NCBI GenBank assembly: GCA_002842875.1 | Contig: PHEF01000020.1 | Coordinates: forward strand, 1 to 64,000 | Length of the DNA stretch: 64,000 nucleotides | Source of the DNA: Alphaproteobacteria bacterium HGW-Alphaproteobacteria-3 | Lineage (GTDB): Bacteria; Pseudomonadota; Alphaproteobacteria; Parvibaculales; Parvibaculaceae | Reading direction: 5' to 3' | The notes under the pieces: model-generated | Database searches by the model: none | Told to the model about the DNA's origin: nothing | What the model saw: the letters and a program-made list of their open reading frames with translations, nothing else | Part shown: one piece after another, positions 34,379 through 44,102 of the stretch | Layout of the letters: each line of letters begins with the position of its first letter | Position numbering within the stretch: the stretch's first letter is position 1 | Position numbers and translations under genes: made by a program

Positions 34379-35205
34379 ATGGGACAGGCAAACGGGCGGA
34401 AATCCATCTTCATCACGGGCGCGGCCTCGGGCATGGGGCTCGAGACGGCGCGGCTCTTCCATTCGAAGGGCTGGTGTTCGTCGGCGGCTACGACGTCAAC
34501 GGCGCCGGGCTCGCCGCGCTCGAGACCGAGCTTGGGCCTGAGAACTGCATCGTCGCGACGCTCGACGTCACGGACAAGGGCGCCTATGACGCGGCGGTCG
34601 CGCGCTTCGGCGAGGCGACGGGCGGCAAGCTCGACATCCTCTACAACAATGCCGGCATCGGCCGGGGCGGTCTGTTCGAACAGATGCCGTTCGAAGACAT
34701 CATGGCCGTCGTGAATGTGAATTTCATCGGTGTGCTGAACGGCATTTACGCCGCGCTGCCGCTGCTGAAGGCGACGGAGAATTCGCTCTGCTTCACCACG
34801 TCGTCCTCGTCGGCCACCTATGGCATGCCGGGCATCGCCGTCTATTCGGCGACGAAACATGCGGTGAAGGGGCTGACCGAGGCGCTTTCCATCGAGTTCC
34901 GCCTCATCGGCGTGCGCGCGGCTGACGTGCTGCCCGGGCTCATCGACACGCCCATCCTGCCGGAAGGCGCCGCCGCGAATGCACCGAAGGAGGGCATGTT
35001 CCGCGCTATTCCGCCGGTCGAGGTCGCGAAGGTCGTGTGGGAAGCCTATGGCTCGGACAAGCTGCACTGGTATGTGCCGCCGGAACTCGTGGAGCTCGAC
35101 AAGGCCGCCGGCAACGCGCCTGAAATGGTGCGCGACCAGATCGCGACCACAGGGCCCATCGCGCCGATGCTCAAGATGATGGAAGAACAGGCGAAGAAGG
35201 CTTGA
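34379..35205 (+). pseudogene. Short-chain dehydrogenase, frameshifted by 2 extra bases
   Basis: The frame from 34379 gives the start of an SDR (KSIFITGAASGMGLETARLFHSKGW; cofactor motif TGAASGMG). It is lost after Trp at 34472-34474. The frame resumes at 34477 (FVGGYDVNGAGLAALE) and continues with NNAG, SSSSATYG, the catalytic YSATKHA and a normal C terminus up to 35205. The expected join is GGCTGGTTCG and the sequence reads GGCTGGTGTTCG, so two extra bases explain the break. No other damage is visible. Substrate is unknown. The gene may be inactive, or the two bases may be a sequence error. Confidence 0.85.
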
Positions 35206-35238
35206 GCCCCCCGCACGCCGGCGCCGGAAGCGGGGGCT
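35205..35238. terminator. GC-rich hairpin after the SDR gene
   Basis: AGCCCCC-C-GC (35205-35214) can pair with GCGGGGGCT (35230-35238). The stem begins at the last base of the SDR stop and lies just before the end of the convergent hydrolase gene, so it may serve both directions. Confidence 0.55.
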
Positions 35239-35241
35239 GCC

Positions 35242-35979
35242 TCAGGAGCGGCCTTCGCTTCGCGCGGGCTTGTAGAAGATGTGGCGGCCGATCTTGGCCA
35301 CCTGCACCATGCTGGACGCCCAGTAAGGCTGCACGTAGTCGGCATGGTAGAACATGGCCGGAGCGACGGTCGTATCGTCGAGGCGTCCCATGGTCACATA
35401 TTCCGCCGTGCGCAGCGCCTTTGCCCAGGCGCGGCGTTCGCCCGGCTTCTTGCTCAGGCGCTTGTCGCAGGTGAAGGAGAACTGGCAGCCGGACTGGCGG
35501 CTCGCGCCCTGATAGACGACGCCGCAGATGCTGTCGGGATAATGCTCGGAGCCCACGCGATTGAGGATGACGCGGGCGACAGCAAGCTGGCCTTCGGTCG
35601 CCTCGCCGCGCGCCTCGAAATAGATGCCGGCGGCAAGGCAGCGGCGCTCCTCTTCCATGACGCTCGCTTTCACGCGCACGAGCGGCGTGTCGACATCCAT
35701 CGGCACGCCCGGCGCGGGCAGAAGAATGCTCGCGTTCTGCACCGCCGCTTCCATGGCGGGGCTGACGCCCGCAAAGGCGCCGGCGAGATCGCGGCCATGC
35801 GCGGGCGCAAAGCCGGTCATGCCTGCATATTGACGGACGGGAGCTGCTTCCGGCGCGGGCGTCATCATGGCGTCGATCACCGTCCCCGAGACAACGCCCA
35901 GGCACAGGAGTGCGGCTGCGGTTTGCGCAGCCCCGGCGGCAAGATGGCCCAGGTCGAGCCATTGAAACAATTTACGCAT
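35242..35979 (-). CDS. Cell wall hydrolase, SleB family
   Basis: The 245-residue product has a membrane anchor or signal segment (residues 13-35), a Pro/Ala linker and a C-terminal Hydrolase_2 domain (~112-240) of the SleB type: CLAAGIYFEARGEATEGQLAVARVILNRV contains the catalytic Glu, followed by GVVYQGASRQSGCQFSFTCD with conserved cysteines and YHADYV. Relatives are lytic transglycosylases or amidases acting on peptidoglycan. In a non-sporulating alphaproteobacterium this would be a cell-wall remodelling enzyme. The ATG at 35979 starts the hydrophobic segment. Confidence 0.88.
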   Translation of the reverse strand: MRKLFQWLDLGHLAAGAAQTAAALLCLGVVSGTVIDAMMTPAPEAAPVRQYAGMTGFAPAHGRDLAGAFAGVSPAMEAAVQNASILLPAPGVPMDVDTPLVRVKASVMEEERRCLAAGIYFEARGEATEGQLAVARVILNRVGSEHYPDSICGVVYQGASRQSGCQFSFTCDKRLSKKPGERRAWAKALRTAEYVTMGRLDDTTVAPAMFYHADYVQPYWASSMVQVAKIGRHIFYKPARSEGRS

Positions 35980-36369
35980 CGTTCTCTAAACCCGTCTGCT
36001 TTGTTGTGCAGTTCCCGGGACACTCCCTTCTATCGAGGGTTTTTGTCCGGCCCTTTTGAGGCCCTTTCGTGAACTGTCCTACAGCACCGCACGTGCCAGA
36101 GCCCGATGCCGCTTCGACACCCGGGCAATTGACGTATCGTTTACCGGATGCGTTATCTGTTTGATAAACAACGATTATTCGGGTGCGACAAATCGCACCG
36201 CAGCATGAATTAACGCTGTGTGAGTGTATTGAAACGCGACACCGGCGTCATTTCGCATCGACTCAGGATGTTAATGCGAAAGACTCAATTTTGCCCAAAT
36301 CGTTAACCTTCCGTACACATATCAATCCAGAAACGGGACAATCTGTCTACGGACGATGATACGAAACGG
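35980..36369. other. 390-bp intergenic region upstream of the hydrolase gene
   Basis: No gene is visible between the hydrolase start and the 3' end of ppdK. The region is less G+C-rich than the genes. It contains two GACTC sites (36250-36254 and 36281-36285), which are CcrM methylation targets (GANTC), so transcription of the hydrolase might depend on methylation state. I could not place a convincing promoter. Confidence 0.5.
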
Positions 36370-39057
36370 TCACGCCGTTCCGGAACCTTTCGCACCCGCG
36401 AGCGTGGATTGTGCGGCTGCAAGACGAGCGATCGGCACGCGGTAGGGCGAGCAGGAGACATAGGTGAGGCCTACTTCCTCGCAAAAGGCGATCGAGGCCG
36501 GGTCGCCACCATGTTCGCCGCAAATGCCGAGCTTGATGCCGGGGCGTGTGAGCCTTCCGCGCTCCGCGCCGATGCGCACGAGCTCGCCCACGCCTTCGGT
36601 GTCGAGCGAAACGAAGGGGTCCTGCGTCAGGATTTTCTTGCCCATGTAGTCGTTCATGAAATGGGCGGCGTCGTCGCGGCTGATGCCATAGGTCGTCTGG
36701 GTGAGGTCGTTGGTGCCGAAGGAAAAGAACTCGGCGCTTTCGGCAATTTCGCGGGCAAGAAGCGCCGCACGCGGCAGCTCGATCATGGTGCCGATGGTGT
36801 ATTCGATCTTCTCGCCCTTCTCCTTCTCGATCTCCGCCGCCACGGCGACGATACGCACCTTCAGGAAGTCGAGCTCGGCCTTCATGCCGACAAGCGGGAT
36901 CATGATTTCCGGAATGACGGCGGCGCCGGTCGCCTTTTCCGCAAGCAACGCGCCTTCGAAGATCGCACGGGCCTGCATCTCGTATATCTCGGGATACGAG
37001 ATACCGAGGCGGCAACCGCGATGGCCGAGCATCGGGTTCGTCTCTTCCAGTTCCGCGAGGCGGCGGCGGAGCTTGTCCGCGTCCATGCCTGCATCGGCGG
37101 CGAACTCGGCGATCTCGGTTTCGCCCTTCGGCAGGAATTCATGCAGCGGCGGATCGAGCAGGCGGATCGTGACAGGAAGCCCGTGCATGATCTCGAAGAG
37201 CTGGCGGAAGTCGTCGCGCTGCATCGGCAGAATCTTGTCGAGCGCGGCGCGGCGGCCCTTCTCGTCGCCGGCGAGGATCATCTGACGCACGGCAACGATG
37301 CGATCCTCCTCGAAGAACATATGTTCCGTGCGGCAAAGGCCGATGCCCTCCGCGCCGAACTTGCGCGCGGTTTCCGCGTCGTGCGGCGTCTCCGCATTGG
37401 TGCGCACTTCCATGCGGCGATGCTTGTCTGCCCATACCATCAGCGCCGCGAAATCGCCCGACAGTTCCGGCTGCAGTGTCGGAATGCGGCCCCTGATGAC
37501 CTGGCCGGTGGAGCCGTCCACCGTGATGATGTCGCCCTTCTTCAGGGAGACGCCGGCGACCGTCATGGTTTCCGCCTTGTAGTCGATGCGGATCGAGCCC
37601 GCGCCGGAGACGCAAGGCCGGCCCATGCCGCGCGCGACCACAGCCGCATGGCTCGTCATGCCGCCGCGCGTGGTCAGGATGGCGACGGCGGAATGCATGC
37701 CGTTGATGTCTTCGGGGCTCGTCTCGACGCGCACGAGCACGACGTCCTTGCCTGCCTGGCGCATGGCGGCGGCCTCGTCCGAATTGAAGACGATTTCGCC
37801 CGACGCCGCGCCCGGCGACGCGGGCAAGCCCGTCGCGATCACCTCGCGCGGCGCTTCCGGGTCGAGTGTCGGGTGCAGCAACTGGTCGAGCGATGCCGGA
37901 TCGACGCGGGCAATCGCCGTCTCTTCGGAGATGAGGCCTTCGGCCACCATCTCCACCGCGATCTTCAGCGCCGCCTTCGCCGTGCGCTTGCCGGCGCGCG
38001 TCTGGAGCATCCAGAGCTTGCCGTCCTGCACGGTGAACTCGACATCCTGCATGTCGGTGTAGTGCTTCTCCAGCCGCTCGAACACGGCGGCGAGTTCGGC
38101 GAAGGCTGCCGGCATCGCCTCTTCCATTGAGGGCTTCTTGTCGTTGCCTTCGATGCGCGCCTTCTTCGTCAGGCTTTGCGGGGTGCGGATGCCCGCCACC
38201 ACATCCTCCCCCTGCGCATTCACCAGGAACTCGCCGTAATAGGCCTTCTCGCCGGTCGAGGGATTGCGCGTGAAGGCGACGCCTGTCGCACTCGTCTCGC
38301 CCATATTGCCGAAGACCATGGCCTGCACGTTGACGGCCGTGCCCCAGCTTTCGGGAATGTTGTGCAACCGGCGATAGGTTTCCGCGCGGCGATTTCCCCA
38401 GGAGCCGAAGACGGCGCCGATCGCACCCCATATCTGCTCGTTCACATCCTGCGGGAAGGGACGCCCGAGTTCTTCCTCCACGCGCTCCTTGTAGCGTGCA
38501 ATGACCAGCTTCCAGTCGGCGGCGGAAAGTTCCGTGTCGAGACTATATTCCTGCTCTTCCTTGAAATATTCGAGCAGCTCCTCGAAATTGTGATGATCGA
38601 CGCCGAGCACCACATCGGAATACATCGAGATGAAGCGGCGATAGCTGTCATAGGCGAAGCGTTCGTCGCCCGCGCGGGCCGCGAGCCCTGCCGCCGTCTC
38701 GTCGTTCAGACCGAGGTTCAGCACCGTATCCATCATGCCGGGCATGGAGGCGCGCGCGCCCGAGCGCACGGAAACGAGAAGCGGGTTCTGCGCGTCGCCA
38801 AACGTCATGCCGACCGCCTTGCCGATGCGGGCGAGCGCCTCTTCCACCTGCGCCTTCAGCCCGTCGGGATATTGCCGGTCGTTCGCGTAGAAGGCGGTGC
38901 AGACTTCGGTGGTCACCGTGAAGCCGGGCGGCACGGGCAATCCGATATTCGACATCTCGGCGAGGTTCGCGCCCTTGCCGCCCAGCAGATCGCGCAACGA
39001 TGCCGCGCCCTCCGCCTTGCCGTCACCGAAGGAATAGACCCACTTCTTTTCAGCCAT
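36370..39057 (-). CDS. ppdK: Pyruvate, phosphate dikinase
   Basis: PpdK interconverts pyruvate, ATP and phosphate with phosphoenolpyruvate, AMP and diphosphate. The 895-residue product has the ATP-grasp N-terminal part ([21 protein letters not shown]), the central phosphohistidine domain with [21 protein letters not shown], and the C-terminal PEP/pyruvate barrel with GLCRTEHMF and [19 protein letters not shown]. All domains are complete. The start at 39057 ([13 protein letters not shown]) fits the family better than the longer frame to 39087. A palindromic element lies between its start and glyS. Confidence 0.95.
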   Translation of the reverse strand: MAEKKWVYSFGDGKAEGAASLRDLLGGKGANLAEMSNIGLPVPPGFTVTTEVCTAFYANDRQYPDGLKAQVEEALARIGKAVGMTFGDAQNPLLVSVRSGARASMPGMMDTVLNLGLNDETAAGLAARAGDERFAYDSYRRFISMYSDVVLGVDHHNFEELLEYFKEEQEYSLDTELSAADWKLVIARYKERVEEELGRPFPQDVNEQIWGAIGAVFGSWGNRRAETYRRLHNIPESWGTAVNVQAMVFGNMGETSATGVAFTRNPSTGEKAYYGEFLVNAQGEDVVAGIRTPQSLTKKARIEGNDKKPSMEEAMPAAFAELAAVFERLEKHYTDMQDVEFTVQDGKLWMLQTRAGKRTAKAALKIAVEMVAEGLISEETAIARVDPASLDQLLHPTLDPEAPREVIATGLPASPGAASGEIVFNSDEAAAMRQAGKDVVLVRVETSPEDINGMHSAVAILTTRGGMTSHAAVVARGMGRPCVSGAGSIRIDYKAETMTVAGVSLKKGDIITVDGSTGQVIRGRIPTLQPELSGDFAALMVWADKHRRMEVRTNAETPHDAETARKFGAEGIGLCRTEHMFFEEDRIVAVRQMILAGDEKGRRAALDKILPMQRDDFRQLFEIMHGLPVTIRLLDPPLHEFLPKGETEIAEFAADAGMDADKLRRRLAELEETNPMLGHRGCRLGISYPEIYEMQARAIFEGALLAEKATGAAVIPEIMIPLVGMKAELDFLKVRIVAVAAEIEKEKGEKIEYTIGTMIELPRAALLAREIAESAEFFSFGTNDLTQTTYGISRDDAAHFMNDYMGKKILTQDPFVSLDTEGVGELVRIGAERGRLTRPGIKLGICGEHGGDPASIAFCEEVGLTYVSCSPYRVPIARLAAAQSTLAGAKGSGTA

Positions 39058-39097
39058 CGCACTTGCCTTTGGTTTGGGCAGGAACACTTCCCAACTG

Positions 39098-39185
39098 TGT
39101 CATTGCCGGGCTTGACCCGGCAATCCAGTGTTTTTTGGCACCGCATTTGCCGCCCTGGATGCCCGGGTCAAGCCCGGGCATGACA
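39098..39185. repeat. Dispersed palindromic element, type B copy (88 bp)
   Basis: The element starts TGTCATTGCCGGGCTTGACC and ends GGGTCAAGCCCGGGCATGACA, with CCAG/CTGG inner arms. It lies in the glyS-ppdK spacer. A near relative is inserted in the glyS coding sequence at 40349-40435. Confidence 0.85.
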
Positions 39186-39220
39186 ATATTGTTGAAGGCA
39201 GGAAAGCAGGTGCGCCGCCC

Positions 39221-41632
39221 CTACCCCTCGACCTTCGAAAAATCGGCGACCTCGTGCAAGGCCGCGCGGATCTGCGCGAGCAGCTTCAGGCGGTTCGCGC
39301 GGGTGGCCGCATCGTCGGCATTCACCGTCACCTTGTCGAAGAAGGCATCGACAGGCGCGCGCAGCGATGCGAGCGCCGACATGGCGGCGGCGAAGTCTTC
39401 CGTTGCGACGGCGGCTTTCGCGGAGGCCGTCGCGGTGGCGATGGCGGCGGCGAGCGCCTTTTCTTCGTCCTGCGTGAAGAGCTTGTCGTCCGGCGCGGCA
39501 TTGAACGCGCCCTCGCCATCCTTCTTCTCCTCGATCCGCAAGATGTTCGTCGCGCGCTTGTAGCCGGCAAGCAGGTTCGCGCCGTCTTCCGTTCCGAGGA
39601 AATCGGAGAGCGCCTCGACACGCTTCACGATGAGGACGAGATCGTCCTGACCTTCCAGCGCAAACACCGCATCCACGAGGTCATGCCGCGCACCACGGTC
39701 ACGCAGATAGATTTTCAGGCGGTCGGCGAAGAAGGAGAGGAGGTCGCCTGCTCGATTCACTTCCCAATCTTGCACGGGTACAGAAAAGTGCTCTTCGCCT
39801 GCCATCAGCTTAGAAGCAGTCTCTGAGTGCTTTGTAAGTCGGGAAAGCATACCTTCTGGTTGAATATCGCCAGTGGCTTCGAAGGGGGTCAACTTACCTT
39901 TCATTTTGGCTGCCATGTTACCTAGCAGCTGTCCCATCACGTGTCGGCCTGACAAAACAAACACGGACCAAAGGTTGATACGAATACCGCTTTCTAGAGC
40001 AATCCGTATAACACCCAACGCGCTACGCCGGAGCGCATAGGGATCTTTCGAGCCCGTAGGTTTTTCGTCAATCGCCCAGAATCCGGCCAGCGTATCGATC
40101 TTGTCGGCGAGCGCGACCACCTTGCCGAGCGGCGTAGAGGGCACAGCGTCGGTAGGCCCAACAGGCGAGTAGTGCTCGGCAATCGCAGCTGCGATGTCGT
40201 CGCCGAGGCCGTCGTTGCGCGCGTAATAGGCGCCCATCAGGCCCTGCAGTTCCGGGAACTCGCCGACCATGCCTGTGGTAAGGTCCGCCTTGCAAAGTTC
40301 ACCGGCAATCCGGGCCTTCCCGGCGAAACTCTCCACATCTCCCAACTCGTCATGCCCGGGCTTGACCCGGGCATCCAGGGGCCGCGCGCTCCCTGCCATG
40401 CCGCCCTGGATTGCCGGGTCAAGCCCGGCAATGACATTCTGGGTGGAGGCATGAACATAAGGCGCAAGCTGTTCGGCGAGCTTGCCGATCCGCATAGCCT
40501 TGTCGTGGACCGTGCCCAGCTCGGCCTGGAAGACGACCTCTGCAAGTTTCGGCAACCGGCTCGTCAGCGTGTGCTTCCGGTCCTGATCCCAGAGGAAGCG
40601 CGCATCGGCGAAGCGGGCGCGGAGCACGCGCTCGTTGCCGTTGACGATGGCCTTGCCGCCATCCGCCGCTTCGAGGTTCGCGACCACGATGAAGCGCGGC
40701 GCCAACTTGCCCTTCGCGTCGACACAGGCGAAATATTTCTGGTTCGCGCGCATGGTCGAGGTCAGCACTTCCTGCGGCACGGACATGAATGCGTCGTCGA
40801 TGCGGCCGATCAGCGGCACCGGCCATTCGACAAGCCCGGCTACCTCGTGCAGCAGCGCCTCGTCTTCCACGAGCGTCAGCCCTTCCGCCGATGCCAGCGC
40901 CTTCGCGCCTTCATGGATGAAGTGCGCGCGCTTCGCCGGATCGAGCACGACCCTGGCCTCGAAGAGTTTCATGTCGTAATCGGTGAAATCCTTCACCGCA
41001 AAGGCGCCGCCGCTCATGAAGCGATGGCCGCGCGTCGTGTCACTCGATTTGATGCCACCAACCTGGCAATTCACGACCTCGCCGCCGAGGATGCAAAGGA
41101 TCGAATGGAGCGGGCGCACCCACCGAAGAGGTTCCTCGGCAAATCGGGCGTTAGAAAAATTACCACCGCGATAAAAACCATCTGTTTGGACCGCAGGTCG
41201 AACGCCCCAACGCATCGATTTCGGCCAGGGGAAGGCGCGCACCATGGCGGGCACGATCTCTGCGATCAGCTCCGCCGTCGCGCGGCCCTTCTTCTCCGTC
41301 ACCGCGACATAGAAGGCGCCCTTCTTGTCTTCCTGCACTGTCGCTTCGTCGATGGCCGAAAGCCCCGCCGCGCGGAGAAAGCCGTCGATCGCCTGTTGCG
41401 GCGCGCCGACTTTCGGGCCCTTGCGCTCCTCCTTCACATCCGGCGTCTTGTCCGGCAACCCGTCGATGACGAGCGTGAGACGCCGCGGCGTCGTGTAGGC
41501 GCGCGCGTTCTTTCCCTCGACGCCCGCCTGTTTCAGCGCATCGGTGACGAGACGCACAAGGTCCTCGCCCGCGCGCTTCTGCATCCGCGCCGGGATTTCC
41601 TCGGAGAAGAGTTCGAGAAGGAGTTCAGACAT
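39221..41632 (-). CDS. glyS: Glycyl-tRNA synthetase beta subunit, with in-frame repeat insertion
   Basis: GlyS is the tRNA-binding beta subunit of the bacterial alpha2beta2 glycyl-tRNA synthetase. The 803-residue product is longer than usual (~690). It shows the family N terminus [15 protein letters not shown], the central [18 protein letters not shown] and the C-terminal [23 protein letters not shown]. Residues 400-428 are encoded exactly by an 87-bp palindromic element inserted in frame (40349-40435), giving the peptide VIAGLDPAI...DARVKPGHD. Residues ~534-629 are encoded by sequence with visibly lower G+C content. The start at 41632 (MSELLLELF) is chosen over upstream in-frame codons. The protein is probably functional because the frame is intact throughout. 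Confidence 0.93.
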   Translation of the reverse strand: MSELLLELFSEEIPARMQKRAGEDLVRLVTDALKQAGVEGKNARAYTTPRRLTLVIDGLPDKTPDVKEERKGPKVGAPQQAIDGFLRAAGLSAIDEATVQEDKKGAFYVAVTEKKGRATAELIAEIVPAMVRAFPWPKSMRWGVRPAVQTDGFYRGGNFSNARFAEEPLRWVRPLHSILCILGGEVVNCQVGGIKSSDTTRGHRFMSGGAFAVKDFTDYDMKLFEARVVLDPAKRAHFIHEGAKALASAEGLTLVEDEALLHEVAGLVEWPVPLIGRIDDAFMSVPQEVLTSTMRANQKYFACVDAKGKLAPRFIVVANLEAADGGKAIVNGNERVLRARFADARFLWDQDRKHTLTSRLPKLAEVVFQAELGTVHDKAMRIGKLAEQLAPYVHASTQNVIAGLDPAIQGGMAGSARPLDARVKPGHDELGDVESFAGKARIAGELCKADLTTGMVGEFPELQGLMGAYYARNDGLGDDIAAAIAEHYSPVGPTDAVPSTPLGKVVALADKIDTLAGFWAIDEKPTGSKDPYALRRSALGVIRIALESGIRINLWSVFVLSGRHVMGQLLGNMAAKMKGKLTPFEATGDIQPEGMLSRLTKHSETASKLMAGEEHFSVPVQDWEVNRAGDLLSFFADRLKIYLRDRGARHDLVDAVFALEGQDDLVLIVKRVEALSDFLGTEDGANLLAGYKRATNILRIEEKKDGEGAFNAAPDDKLFTQDEEKALAAAIATATASAKAAVATEDFAAAMSALASLRAPVDAFFDKVTVNADDAATRANRLKLLAQIRAALHEVADFSKVEG
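40349..40435. repeat. Palindromic element type B inside glyS (87 bp, in frame)
   Basis: The element runs GTCATGCCCGGGCTTGACCC ... GGGTCAAGCCCGGCAATGAC and is closely related to 39098-39185. Its length of 87 bases equals 29 codons and it begins on a codon boundary of glyS, so the reading frame is preserved. This resembles the Rickettsia palindromic elements that lie inside genes. Confidence 0.9.
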
Positions 41633-41660
41633 GGGCGTTGCCCCTGCCACCAATAGAAGT

Positions 41661-41748
41661 GTCATCCCGGCACTTGTTGCCGGGACCCATTGGCCTCTCG
41701 ACTTGTTGCCGTCGCATCATGGGTCCCGGGAATAAATCCCGGGATGAC
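41661..41748. repeat. Dispersed palindromic element, type C copy 1 (88 bp)
   Basis: The element starts GTCATCCCGGCACTTGTTGC and ends GGAATAAATCCCGGGATGAC. It lies in the glyQ-glyS spacer. The second copy is at 63751-63840; similarity extends into the AATAGAAGT flank. Confidence 0.88.
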
Positions 41749-41788
41749 ATCATTGGGTGTGGCTGGCGCCGGAGGATCGTCTGCATAT

Positions 41789-42682
41789 TCACGCTCCACC
41801 CCCCGCCGGCGTCTTCAGCCATTCCTCGGCGCAGCGTTTCGCCAGCGTGCGCACGCGGCCGATATAGGCCTGCCGCTCGGTCACGGAGATCACGCCGCGC
41901 GCGTCGAGCAAATTGAAATTGTGGCTCGCCTTGATGACCTGGTCGTAGGCGGGCAGCGGCAGCGGCTTCTCTCGGTCGAGCAGCGCGGCGCATTCCTTCT
42001 CCGCGTCCTCGAAATGGCGGAACAGCATTTCCGTGTTCGCGGCTTCGAAGTTGTGCGCGGAATATTCGACTTCCGCCTGATGGAAGACGTCGCCATAGGT
42101 CACGCGGCCGGCGCCCTCGGCCCCGTTGAAGTCGAGTTCGTAGCCGTTGTCGACGCCCTGGATATACATGGCCAGGCGCTCAAGCCCGTAGGTGAGTTCG
42201 CCGGAAACGGGCGAGCAGTCGAAGCCGCCCACCTGCTGGAAGTAGGTGAACTGCGAGACTTCCATGCCGTCGCACCAGACTTCCCAGCCGAGCCCCCAGG
42301 CGCCCAGCGTCGGGCTCTCCCAGTCGTCCTCGACGAAGCGGATGTCGTGGTTGGCGGCGTCGATGCCGAGTTCCTTCAGGCTTTCGAGATAAAGCTCCTG
42401 AAGATTGTCCGGGTTCGGCTTCAGGATCACCTGAAACTGGTAATAGTGCTGGAAGCGGTTCGGGTTCTCGCCATAGCGCCCGTCGGTCGGGCGGCGCGAC
42501 GGCTGCACATAGGCCGCCTTCCAGGGCTTCGGCCCCAGCGCGCGCAGCGTCGTCGCCGGATGGAACGTGCCCGCCCCCATCGCCATGTCATAGGGCTGCA
42601 GGATGACGCAGCCCTGCCGCGCCCAATAAGCCTGCAATTTCAGGATCAGGGACTGGAACGAATTGTCGGGCTTCGCCGTCAT
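41789..42682 (-). CDS. glyQ: Glycyl-tRNA synthetase alpha subunit
   Basis: GlyQ is the catalytic class II subunit that activates glycine. The 297-residue product has [24 protein letters not shown] (motif region), the motif 2 area [17 protein letters not shown], and [32 protein letters not shown]. It is complete and normal in length. It lies directly before glyS on the same strand, separated by a type C palindromic element. Confidence 0.96.
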   Translation of the reverse strand: MTAKPDNSFQSLILKLQAYWARQGCVILQPYDMAMGAGTFHPATTLRALGPKPWKAAYVQPSRRPTDGRYGENPNRFQHYYQFQVILKPNPDNLQELYLESLKELGIDAANHDIRFVEDDWESPTLGAWGLGWEVWCDGMEVSQFTYFQQVGGFDCSPVSGELTYGLERLAMYIQGVDNGYELDFNGAEGAGRVTYGDVFHQAEVEYSAHNFEAANTEMLFRHFEDAEKECAALLDREKPLPLPAYDQVIKASHNFNLLDARGVISVTERQAYIGRVRTLAKRCAEEWLKTPAGGGA

Positions 42683-42863
42683 GTTGGCCTGTCGCGTGTC
42701 GTGCCTCTCGAAGGCCCGCGCTCAGGCCGGGCGGCCGGAACGCCGCTTGAAGGCGCGCGCAAGGTAGCCGCCGGACCCCCAAGGGTCAAGCAAGCGCACA
42801 GCCATCTGACACCCGGTCAATCGGCCGGAAACACGGGAATATTTGCAGTTCGTCCGGCGCCGT

Positions 42864-43064
42864 TCAGATGTCGCGGCGGCTGTGCTCGGGCACGTAGATG
42901 CCGTCGCCGTCATCGCGCAGCGTGCCGAGGTCGCGCGGTTCCACGCGGCTGCGGTTATGCGCGCGGGCAAAGGCCTCGCGCTGGCGCGCCGCCTGGCGCT
43001 GGATCGCGTTGTACGCCGCATAGCAGACCGCGATGAAAACGGCTGCAAAGACGATCTTCGTCAT
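42864..43064 (-). CDS. Small membrane-anchored protein, unknown
   Basis: The 66-residue product has one N-terminal transmembrane segment (KIVFAAVFIAVCYAAYNAI) followed by a basic, Arg-rich cytoplasmic or periplasmic tail (QRQAARQREAFARAHNRSR). I recognise no family. It lies 57 bases downstream of the S49 peptidase gene on the same strand, so it could be its partner. The ATG at 43064 has GAGGGCGATGAC before it, a weak ribosome site. Confidence 0.65.
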   Translation of the reverse strand: MTKIVFAAVFIAVCYAAYNAIQRQAARQREAFARAHNRSRVEPRDLGTLRDDGDGIYVPEHSRRDI

Positions 43065-43121
43065 GTCATCGCCCTCTCGAACTGCCGGACCAGGACCATG
43101 CGCACCGGCCCGAAGTCCCTA

Positions 43122-44024
43122 TTAAAGGCCAAAACGGCTCCAAAGGGAACGCCTCTCCGCCGCGGCGATCAGTCCATCGCCGATTTCGGCCGCGAATCCA
43201 GCCCCAAACCCCTGAAATGCGCCGCCGAGCCGGTTGGACGCGACGCCGCCGCCCGGCCGCCACCAGGGCGTTCGCGGGCTCACGAGCTTCAGCTTCACTT
43301 CCTTGCCGAAGAGATCGCGCATCTTGCCCCGGATATCGGCAATGCCGTCGATGAGGCCGCGCGCCACCGCGCCCTCGCCCGCCCAGAACTCGCCGGAGAA
43401 GATCGCCGGGTCGTCCGCCTTCAAGCGTTCGCCGCGCGCGTCCTGCACGAGCTTCTTGAAGTTCTCGTGGACGTCCCGCTGGAGCGCCACAAGGCGCTTC
43501 ACGTCGTCTTCCTTCTCGGGCTGGAAGGGATCGAGCATGGCCTTGCTTTCGCCGGCCGTATGGACGCGGCGCTCGACGCCGAGCTTCTCGATCAGGCCGG
43601 TAAAGCCGAAGCCCGCCGAGACAACGCCGATGGAGCCGATCACGGAACTTTCATCCGCATAGATCTCGTCCGCCGCGCAGGCGATCATGTAGCCGCCGGA
43701 CGCTGCCACGTCTTCGGCGAAGGCGTAGACCGGCAGTTCCTTTTCCTCCGCCAGCGAGCGGATGCGCTTGTAGATGAGCGAGGACTGCACCGGCGAGCCG
43801 CCCGGCGAATTGACGATGAGCGCCACCGCCTTCGCGCCCCTGAGCGAGAAGGCCGCTTCGAGCGGTCCGGCGACGGAAGCGAGGTTCAGCCCGCCGCGCA
43901 GAGGTTGCGAGGGGCCGATGACGCCCGCGAGCCGCACCACGGCGACGACGGGCTTCGGCTCCCAACCCGGGACGATGCGTTTGCGGACAATCGGGGGGAG
44001 GAAAGGCGCGATGCGATTTTTCAT
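43122..44024 (-). CDS. S49-family signal peptide peptidase (SppA/SohB-like)
   Basis: The 300-residue product is a Ser/Lys membrane-associated peptidase that cleaves remnant signal peptides or lipoprotein fragments. The catalytic Ser lies in AEDVAASGGYMIACAADEI and the Lys in TAGESKAMLDPF. The IVNSPGGSPVQSSLIYKRI segment is diagnostic. No clear N-terminal transmembrane segment is evident, although the family often has one, so it may be cytoplasmic like SppA of some Gram-positives. A small membrane protein gene follows. Confidence 0.9.
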   Translation of the reverse strand: MKNRIAPFLPPIVRKRIVPGWEPKPVVAVVRLAGVIGPSQPLRGGLNLASVAGPLEAAFSLRGAKAVALIVNSPGGSPVQSSLIYKRIRSLAEEKELPVYAFAEDVAASGGYMIACAADEIYADESSVIGSIGVVSAGFGFTGLIEKLGVERRVHTAGESKAMLDPFQPEKEDDVKRLVALQRDVHENFKKLVQDARGERLKADDPAIFSGEFWAGEGAVARGLIDGIADIRGKMRDLFGKEVKLKLVSPRTPWWRPGGGVASNRLGGAFQGFGAGFAAEIGDGLIAAAERRSLWSRFGL

Positions 44025-44102
44025 AGGATCACAAATAGGGATGCGGCGCGGTTACGGCAAGCGGGATCGAATCCCGCCGCCACCGCGCCGCTTCCGCTGG
44101 CC

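Noticed and set aside
35980-36369. Possible small RNA or promoter in the 390-bp gap
   Set aside because: No stable hairpin with a T tract and no conserved element could be recognised; only two GANTC sites are certain.
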